Assembly: GCA_030549205.1 (NCBI GenBank)
Contig: JAUKTV010000003.1
Location: 744,001 to 808,000 of the forward strand
Length of the DNA: 64,000 bases
Direction: 5' to 3'
From: Apiosordaria backusii
Lineage: Eukaryota; Ascomycota; Sordariomycetes; Sordariales; Lasiosphaeriaceae
Below the pieces are notes generated by a model. That model was not told where the DNA came from. It saw nothing but the letters and a program-made list of their open reading frames with translations, and ran no database searches. The translations under genes and the position numbers were made by a program. Positions 56,461 to 64,000 of this stretch are shown here, piece after piece (within the stretch, counting starts at the first letter, position 1; every line of letters starts with the position of its first letter).

Positions 56461-57563
56461 TAGCCGGTTCCGTGTGGGGGTGATGGTTAGACACTCTCGT
56501 TTAGGGAGGATGGGTGTTTGGAAGGAGAGGGGGGTCGGATGTGGATGGGAACAACTCACACTAGACCTGACGGTTTACCATCATTTTGTACATGAAGTCC
56601 TTTCATTTCCATTTGAGCATGTCATATCGGTGATGAGACAAACTTGGGTGCATTGATGGTTCACCCTCCTCCGCATCAGCCAAGCTGCTTGTCTCGTCGG
56701 CACTTGACTACGCATCATCTGGACAGCAGCCATATCTCATCGGAAGCGTTTTTCCTAGTATGATGATCAAACTGTATAGGTATCTGGATGCACATGTAAG
56801 TAATCTTAAGGAGAATGAGAAAGCGGTAGGTGAGGGCTATACATTACCCCACCAAGATAGGATGGCCTTCGATGTCATGGCCTGTGGCCCACGGTTCTTT
56901 GCTTCGTCGGTCTTGCACGCCTGCTTTGGGGCCCAGGGGGTGTGACAAACTCACCTCAGACGCGGGCCACCGGGCCTTGGACTTGTGAGCATATGTACGG
57001 TGAAGAGAGAAAAGGAGCAGAAAACCACCTCGGGCATCAACCTGAAAGGTATCTTCCAGGTTCCTTGTGAAGGTGGCTTATGTAACACTGTTGCCTGCTT
57101 GCCGAGTGGTGCAGTTGTAAGCAGCAGGTGAGACTCAGGCAGCAACGACGACGTGCGGAGCGGGGTAAGAGCAGGCTCATCCTCTTGACCTTGCAACTCA
57201 CTTTCTAAAGAACCTTAATCCGTTTCGGTCGCCACTTCAGATCAGTTACAGCGGTATACACTTGATTCCTTGTGATAGATCTGTCACCTCCATCCCTATC
57301 TGCAGAAAGATGCCTAAGAACCATCACAAAAAGAAACGGCCACAAACTGCCGGTCCGGGGGGGAGCAAAACACGAGTGAGCATTGCCTCTTGTAGACTGT
57401 TGGCGGTGAAAATACTAGGTACCTAGGTATGATGGGACTGACAGCAAGGCAATAGAAAGAGTCATGTCTGATTTGCAAGAAAATCATCCTTGCTTTCCGA
57501 CCCCCTCCAGACGACAATCGGATCCCGCAAGTCATTGGGGTACTAGGAACATGGAAAGAAGTA
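56461..57563. other. intergenic, no gene recognised
   Basis: This is the promoter side of the second HET gene. No open frame is convincing. Confidence 0.5.
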
Positions 57564-59690
57564 ATGGTGGACTCCACATGCCAACTACATAAGGAGATAT
57601 TGCTCAGTTGTTGCAGAAGCTCCACCAAGACAATTCGGTCTCAAGTTCCACTGTCAACTTTGGCTCGCTCAACCATCCGTATAGTCCAATTGCTGATATA
57701 CCCCGGCCACCCATGCAAGCTAAATGTAGATTATGGTCGTGGGAAACTGCCTGAATTACGGAGCGACGCATTCTATCTCCTCCCTTCACAATCGAGCGAT
57801 AACCTTGAGAGGCACGGAAGACTTGTACATGCGCACTGGATCGACTCAAGTTTATTTAGGCGATGGAAAACGCAGTGTGACCGATGCCATCCGGACTGTA
57901 CACGTTCTAGCATGGTACCTCGAGTTCTTGCTCACATCCACCCGTTATGGCTGGTTGATATCTCGCGCCGCTGCCTTGTTCCGGCTCAGCCGTCATACAG
58001 TTATGTCTGTCTAAGTTATGTTTGGGGAGGTAGCAATCAATTCACCACTCAGTTGAATATTATTGGGAAACTTCAACAACCAAACTCACTTTCTTCGGTG
58101 CCCTTGGCGAAAACAATCGTTCACGCGATGGCTGTGGCTGAAATGGCTGGCGAGCGATACCTCTGGGTGGATGCTTTATGCATTGTTCAGGATGACAACA
58201 GGCAGAAGGAACAGGACATTCAGAACATGTCTGGGATCTACGCCAATGCCAGTTTCACAATCATTGCACAAAGTGCTACACATGCAGACAGTGGTCTCTG
58301 TGGGCTTTTCGGGATATCACGCAAACGAGAGATTTTCCAAACCGCTTGGCGTCTCGGACCATCAGCGACTATCGTGCACACTAGCGATAAAAGACGGGGA
58401 AATGGTAGCGAGGATGAGGGTGAGCTGTCAAGTTGTCCTACGGGTTCTTGGAATACAAGAGGATGGACGTTCCAAGAACGTTTGTTCTCAAGAAGACAAT
58501 TGGTCTTCGCTGAAAATGGGCCAACTCAGTGGAACTGCCTGTCAAATGAGTGGCAGGAGAATATTGAAATGCCGAAAACTACGACGAGGGTGCGTACTAC
58601 TTACCGGATCAACGAATTTAATGCGCAATTCCACGATGTCCGTCCCGCTATGCGGGAACTACGATCGACGATCAAAGAATATAATACACGAGATTTTACC
58701 CTGCCGGAGGACTCTCTAAGGGCATTTTCTGGCATTGCGACAGCACTCCTTTCTTCCTTTCACGCCGGGTTTATTTCTGGGCTCCCAAGAGACTTCTTCC
58801 ATATCGCACTTCTGTGGAGGCCAAGCTTTGGCTGGGATTTTCGACTTCGATGGCCCGGCGGGATATCGACAAAATGCCAACTACCAAGCTGGTGCTGGGC
58901 GGCCTGGCAAGGAAAACTAAATCTAAAGTCCTGGGGGGCAGCAAACACCTATAGTCTTTGGTCGAGTCTCATGCCAATGGAGAGAGTCTTTCCTTTGGTT
59001 GTATGGAGGTACCACACCACAACCGAGGACCCGGGAGTTGTGATCGAAGAAAGATTCGACGCCTTGAGGGAACAGTACTTTAACTCGAACAGTGTTCAAT
59101 GCCCTCCAGGATGGTCACGCGATCAGGTGCGGGAAAAGCCAGTCCCTCACATACCCGATTGGATATACAGCTACCACAATGGACCCAAGTCGTTGGAACG
59201 TCTCGCTCACCCCATCCCAGTGAAGAGCAAGCATGATCCTGAAGTCCCGGGCATGATTATAGCGCCTTGGATCTCGTGCAACACTCAATCTGCAGTCCTA
59301 GTTGCGGCGGAGCGCATAGAACACACAATGGAACATATATATCTCCGTGACTTGGAAGGGACATGGGCAGGGGAATTGGCGTTAAATCCAAACCCCCTTT
59401 TACCCTCTGAAAGACTGACATTCTCATGGGTCAGGAGTCTAGAAGGAATGCGCCTCACCTTGGTGGCAGTAGCACTTGTGGCGTTTCATGAGACTGACAT
59501 GCGTTACCCAATTCTTATGAGGGAATTGGAACACCCCGAAAGACCCCGAGGCACGCCTTCATACGAGTACTATTATGTGATGTGGGTAGAGTGGAAAGAC
59601 GGGATTGCCTACCGGAGAGGACTGGGAACGGTGGCGAAGAGCATTTGGGAAGCGCAGGACCGACAGGATATTCATTTGATGTTGGGATAA
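57564..59690 (+). CDS. HET-domain protein
   Basis: One exon encodes 708 residues. The HET domain spans about residues 145-310 with YVCLSYVWGGSNQF, the block YLWVDALCIVQDD followed by MSGIYANASFTIIAQS, and GWTFQERLFSRRQLVFAE downstream. The N-terminal 140 residues include a Cys/His pattern (CDRCHPDC) often found before the HET domain in the longer tol/het-6-like subgroup. The C-terminal 350 residues carry LPSWCWAAWQGK, a segment conserved in the same subgroup, and no repeat domain. The role is presumed non-self recognition. It differs from the HET gene at 7277 in architecture and shares little sequence outside the HET blocks, so they are not recent duplicates. Confidence 0.93.
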   Translation: MVDSTCQLHKEILLSCCRSSTKTIRSQVPLSTLARSTIRIVQLLIYPGHPCKLNVDYGRGKLPELRSDAFYLLPSQSSDNLERHGRLVHAHWIDSSLFRRWKTQCDRCHPDCTRSSMVPRVLAHIHPLWLVDISRRCLVPAQPSYSYVCLSYVWGGSNQFTTQLNIIGKLQQPNSLSSVPLAKTIVHAMAVAEMAGERYLWVDALCIVQDDNRQKEQDIQNMSGIYANASFTIIAQSATHADSGLCGLFGISRKREIFQTAWRLGPSATIVHTSDKRRGNGSEDEGELSSCPTGSWNTRGWTFQERLFSRRQLVFAENGPTQWNCLSNEWQENIEMPKTTTRVRTTYRINEFNAQFHDVRPAMRELRSTIKEYNTRDFTLPEDSLRAFSGIATALLSSFHAGFISGLPRDFFHIALLWRPSFGWDFRLRWPGGISTKCQLPSWCWAAWQGKLNLKSWGAANTYSLWSSLMPMERVFPLVVWRYHTTTEDPGVVIEERFDALREQYFNSNSVQCPPGWSRDQVREKPVPHIPDWIYSYHNGPKSLERLAHPIPVKSKHDPEVPGMIIAPWISCNTQSAVLVAAERIEHTMEHIYLRDLEGTWAGELALNPNPLLPSERLTFSWVRSLEGMRLTLVAVALVAFHETDMRYPILMRELEHPERPRGTPSYEYYYVMWVEWKDGIAYRRGLGTVAKSIWEAQDRQDIHLMLG

Positions 59691-60033
59691 AATGTTGTCA
59701 ACGCCATGTTCCTACGTTCATAGAGTTGAAAGTGTTCTTGTCATTTTATCGTGTTATGCTCCCGTTACTGCGTTGAAATGGAACTAAAAAAACAGCACAT
59801 TTTTCGTCAAAATCCACTTTAACACGCCGGATTCGATAGGCTTTCGTCATCAAAAGATAAGGTAACCCTGGAAAGGATCGGATCGCCGGCGATGTTACGC
59901 GTATATTTCTGTATACCGAATTGGTGCGAATAGCACCCTGAAAGACAACAAATTCACCACCAGAACCACAGGTGGAAGCACTGGGCCGAAGACGTAAGCG
60001 TAGGACAGAGACATCATCATACCGTAAACACGA

Positions 60034-60685
60034 AAAGACAATACGAACTTCAAAGTCACAAGAAAAACACGATCTTGCTCTGATCAGAGGGCCAGAAGTG
60101 GCACTAGGCCGTGGGACCAGTAGGTCAAAAAAGAAAAGGAAGTCTGTTGATTGTCCTGTTTGAAATGCTAATCTGGGACACAAGCAGTATATACCTACAC
60201 TTGAAGACCCTGAACCCCTGAATTCCATGGCCACCCACACTTCCTGGCTCAATTGGCTGTGACTCATCCACCCCGATCCAATACAGGCGCATCGAGCACC
60301 TTGAGAATCAATAACGGCCGCCCCTGGCCATTTTCCACTCAACTAGCAACATCACCATTGAAATGGTGGCAAAAAACACAACACAAAACACAACACCACA
60401 ACCAGGCTATTACAAGCCTGCGGTCGACGTACGTACGTATGTAAACAGTGGCTAACCCGCAGGCTGCACTTGAACAGTGACAATTGGAAGACAATACCGG
60501 CTCGCAAACCTCGTAAAAAGCATGACCTTGACCTGGTCAGAGGGGCGGAATCCCACTGCACGCCTGCAGCAGGTATATTGTTAAAGAAACAAAAGTCGAT
60601 AAGCTGTCCAAGGTAGAATGCAGGCAATAAAAACACTCTTATACATGACCCCTGAACCCCTGAAAACCACCAGCTGGCCACAACC
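60034..60685 (+). repeat. diverged direct duplication, 60034-60250 and 60486-60685
   Basis: The copies align over GAAGACAATAC, AAAAACACGATCTTG versus AAAAAGCATGACCTTG, TGATCAGAGGG versus TGGTCAGAGGG, and CCCTGAACCCCTGAA. A third, weaker echo (ACAACCTTGACCTTCTAAAAC) occurs near 60,750. No coding or terminal-repeat structure is evident. Confidence 0.55.
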
Positions 60686-61187
60686 AAGAACACCATCTAC
60701 CAGTGCCGCAAAAGCATCTTCGAAGGATATACAAGCACAGGGACAGGGACACAACCTTGACCTTCTAAAACCAGAGCTTAGGGAAGGGCATAAGGAAAGG
60801 AGGCTATTTCGACGCCTTCAAGTGCCACCGCGAATACGCACAGGCTTAAAAGCGGTAATATATATATAGCGACCCCAGCTAGCAGCCCCAGATATTGAAC
60901 ACAATATCATGTATAGGTATCCAGTATATGGGCTACAGCCAGAGACCTATCAATAGATAGATATTTCCGCGGGGCTAATAAACGTATCACAACACAACAC
61001 AACACAACACAACAAATTGAACTAAGTTCAGTTTGGGTAGGCCTTCAAGTTGACTGTCTAGTTTACCTTATTTTTGCCCCCCTCCCCCCCCCCCCCCCAA
61101 CCAATTATTCCCTCACAGAAAGAAAGAAGGGTAAAAAAAGATGACAAAAACCAAAAGTGTCTTGATACTTGTATCCAAGGTACAAAT

Positions 61188-61188
61188 A

Positions 61189-61211
<23 letters not shown>
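61188..61211 (+). repeat. (CA)n microsatellite followed by poly-A
   Basis: Twelve AC units are followed immediately by a run of about 15 A. A poly-C run lies 90 bases upstream. Both are likely length-variable. Confidence 0.9.
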
Positions 61212-61224
<13 letters not shown>

Positions 61225-62148
61225 AAAGAAAAGCAAGTCGTGCCGTGCAGCTATGTATGTACAAAGCCAAAAGCATAAATCCAATCAGGACTAGTTGGGG
61301 GAGGTGTCGGAGCGCATTGCGAGGGGGAGGAGACCAAGACTCCAATGCCTCTCTTACTTTCTTCCTGCCTCAATTTCTCAACTTGTGAAAGAACATTTTC
61401 TAATTCGGTAGAATATATAGACAGTCCTTGTTGAAAGAGTGTCTTCCCGCAAGTTGGTTACTACGGTCATGCTTAAAACAGTTCTTGGGCCCTAGATCAA
61501 TGATACTGGCCTCGCCCGATCTGTGCTTCAGTAAAGAGACAAGCTTAAATACCAGCATAAGCAAGAGTCTGATTCAAGAATGATATCAGAGCTTGACAAG
61601 TCGCATCACCATGTCACAATGCACAAAAAGACAACAAGAGCCCAGAGAGACCAGCCATGTTGGCCGAATTTTCTTTATTTCTTGGGTTGCCCACGCATAT
61701 TGGCACAGATGCTGGAGACATCCAAACCAAGACCCCTGCGCCCATGCTGTCTGTTTCCAGCACGCTCGTTACTGAGCATATCAACCTAAGAGACGCACCC
61801 CCTCCAAACCCCGGATGCTAACCGCATCTACCCAGTAATCCAGTCCCAATAATTGCAGCCCCAAGTGTTTTCAAGAACACAATGTCTTGAGTGTCCCATT
61901 CGCCCTTCTTCAAGTATTGCGAAGTTCTGTAAAAAATAATCTTCGCTAAGTCATCACAAAAAGAAACATTTTCCCATTCGTAGCTTCGTCCTTCCAACTC
62001 CCGCCCAGAAACAAACACCAGGCTTGAGGATCCCATGCCACCAGCGAGAGAGAAAAAAAGGGAAATCCCAAATCCAGGTATTGACTAGTCGTACAAAACA
62101 TCGAGTCATGTCAAATTATTGTCGGACGGGTGAAAAAAAAAGCACCCT

Positions 62149-64000
62149 CTACTGGGGTGGCTGTGTTTGTTGAGGCTCACGGGGGCGATACCCGTTGTTT
62201 CCGCCCCGTCCTCCGCGGAAACCGCGACCACGACCGCCGCGGCCACGGCCTCTGCCACCGCGATAACCACGGTAGCCGCCATCGACGCTTCCCTGACCAA
62301 AGGTCTCAATATTCTTCCTCTGCTCCTCGCCACGCCACTCACGGCCACCGGGCTTCTGAGAGGCATTCTCCCTATCCTTCAGGTCGCTAGAGATGTTGTC
62401 AAAGAAAGATCGCTGCTTGTTGTAAGCAGGTTCAACCACTTCGGCACTCTCAACTGGAGCTTCTGGCGCAACAGACTCCGCGGCAGGGGCTTCAACAATA
62501 GGAGAACCACCAGCGATAGCCTCCCGGACAAGATCCTGCTTATTGAACTTGGCGTTCGCGGTCGCAAAATCGTAATCGGCATCGGGCACCTCGACCTTGG
62601 CGGCAGGACGAGCGCCACCGCGCCCACGTCCACCACGACTGGTTTGACCGCCACGAGCCGCATTCACCCTCATTTCGTTGACCTTCTTGGTCAGGTTATC
62701 AACAGCAGCGCCCTGGCTAGCGATCTGAGCAAAGGCGTTGCTCTCCATCTGAGCCATCGCGTTGGCAACGGCCTCCTTGGCAGCCTGAGTGGCATCGCGC
62801 AAAGCAGCGGGTGTGGTTCCGGTATTATTCTGCTCACCAGATCTGGTGGCTGAAGGCGATGGCTGAGCGACTCTTGAGGTGAGGCCAACTGGCAGGGGAA
62901 TAGCGGGTAGAATCTGCACGGGACGATCGCTCTTGGGACCGGTCGGAATGCTTTTGTTTTCTTGAGATGGGGCTGAAGCAGCAGGCTGGCCAAGATTAGC
63001 CGCCGTTGCCTTGACTTCTTCGGCGGTAGGCTTGGACGCGACGGGTGGAGGGGGCGCTGGACCACCCGCGGATTGTTGAGGAGGAGGAATCATAGGCTTG
63101 GACTCCGACGACTGAGCATTATGCCCTGGAGTTGCAGGCTTCTTCTCTCCAGAAGGTCCAATCGGTGCTGGCTTTTGGCCCGGACCCTGGTTGCTGGGTG
63201 TTTGGTTGGCCGACTGACGACCTTGCCCAGGCGCACCGGGAGCGGCAGGGAAGCCGGGAGGGCCACCAGGACCACCGGGACCACCAGGACCGGGAGGGAA
63301 CTGAGGGTAGGGGTTCCATTGTCCAGGACCCATCGGCGGATACTCCTGTCCCGGCGGGAACCACCCCGGCTGCGGATAGGGCATGCCAAAAGGACCTGGG
63401 CCACCCGGGCCACCCGGACCTACTGGACCTGGACTGGGGCCTCCAGGACCTGGGCGACCACCCCAACCTCCCATGTGAGGAGGGAAGTACCCATAACCAG
63501 GGGCGCCTGGCGGAGGCTGCTGCTGATTCGGAGCGCCGTGAGGGCCGTGAGGGCCTTGAGGGCCTGGATGACCGATGGGACCGGGACCCTGTGGAGGGCC
63601 TTGCGGACCACCGGGTGGGCCAGGCGCGACATTACCGGGCCGAGGTCGTGCCTTGAGTGATTTTGGTCAGCAGTTACTCCACATAGGGCTTGAGCTTTGC
63701 AAAGAGTGTGCGTGGCCAGATGATCAGAAGGAAGGCAACGGAAAATCTCAACATGGGGTTTTTGCGCTTTTCAGACAAGAAAATTTTTACATCCGAAAAT
63801 ATTTCATCATAATGATGGCCGTGGTCAGGAGGGGGCAAGGGAAAGAGTAGACCTACACCAACAATGGCTGGATCATTAGGGACAGCGGGCGGCTTGTTCT
63901 CCTTGGCGGCGGGGCCTTCCTCAATCCTCAGATCCTTGACGTCCGTTCCGCGAAAGACAATGTATTCGTAGACCTGATCAGAAGGGGGGACCTCTTCTTC
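62149..64000 (-). CDS. scd6: Scd6/Lsm14 decapping activator, 5' end off window
   Basis: Two exons are visible (64000-63857 partial, 63651-62149); the start codon lies beyond the right edge. Scd6/Lsm14 is a P-body protein that represses translation and promotes decapping. The edge exon encodes the end of the Lsm domain, EYIVFRGTDVKDLRIEE. A Pro/Gly-rich linker follows. The DFDF region is VPDADYDFATANAKFNKQDL, then the FFD box YNKQRSFFDNISSDL and the TFG box RGEEQRKNIETFGQGSVDGG, which bind Edc4 and the Dhh1 helicase in the family. The protein ends in an RGG-rich tail (RGGRGRGRGGRGRGF). The intron 63856-63652 has GTAGGT donor and TCAAG acceptor, phase 0. Confidence 0.95.

Larger units (their letters stand above)
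59691..62148. other. gene-poor stretch with repeats and microsatellites
   Basis: No gene is recognised. The stretch holds a diverged direct duplication, CT and CA microsatellites, a poly-C run near 61,084-61,098, and the 3' flank of SCD6. Minus-strand frames such as 59746-60342 lack any family signal. Confidence 0.5.

Noticed and set aside
57100..57150. Possible tRNA (GCCGAGTGGTGCAGTTG)
   Set aside because: Only the D-arm looks tRNA-like; no T-arm or acceptor stem follows.
59746..60342. 198-codon minus-strand open frame downstream of the second HET gene
   Set aside because: It overlaps the diverged duplication and has no recognisable domain.
61188..61227. CA/A-rich array considered as a CRISPR-like or satellite element
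   Set aside because: It is a simple dinucleotide microsatellite followed by poly-A with no spacer structure.

Overview
This window is nuclear DNA from a filamentous ascomycete, most likely a sordariomycete close to the Sordariales. The evidence is many short GT-AG introns (about 48 to 120 bases) with CTAAC or CTGAC branch sites, genes on both strands without operons, and families typical of Pezizomycotina: HET-domain proteins, a Cdc10-class septin, a YAT amino-acid permease and a KDM4-type demethylase. I assembled the exon structures by hand from splice consensus, reading frame and protein family sequence. Coordinates of multi-exon genes run from start codon to stop codon and include introns.

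Positions 1-20,000 are accessory in character. They hold a tandem 198-bp repeat, a large protein of a widespread uncharacterised fungal family, a GH5 glycoside hydrolase, a HET-domain protein with ankyrin-like repeats facing a 175-residue unknown protein tail to tail, a two-exon gene for a 64-residue secreted peptide with six cysteines, a single-pass Cys-rich membrane protein, and a broken copy of a fungal kinase-like gene inside 7 kb of otherwise gene-poor DNA. An amino-acid permease follows (20,042-21,853).

Positions 24,600-54,600 are a dense housekeeping block: JmjN/JmjC histone demethylase, sphingoid-base-1-phosphate phosphatase, a short-chain dehydrogenase, the SUMO-activating subunit Uba2, the queuosine salvage glycosylase Qng1, DNA polymerase delta subunit 4, an OB-fold-like protein of unknown role, septin Cdc10, mitochondrial ribosomal protein bL32m, the WD40 protein Ski8, a steroid 5-alpha-reductase-family enzyme, a MINDY deubiquitinase and an NTF2-like protein. 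These genes are arranged as divergent pairs sharing short promoters or convergent pairs with nearly touching 3' ends.

Positions 55,600-62,100 are accessory again: a degraded gene with a stop and a frameshift, a second HET-domain gene, and a 2.4-kb stretch with a diverged duplication and microsatellites. The window ends inside the mRNA-decapping and translation repressor Scd6/Lsm14 (5' end beyond the edge).

The most notable observations are the six-cysteine peptide gene, two GC-AG introns in QNG1 and SKI8, an intron in the OB-fold-like gene that itself looks coding, frame-preserving introns in the demethylase, and the HET-linked accessory islands. I found no complete transposon, no CRISPR array, no rRNA gene and no convincing functional tRNA.
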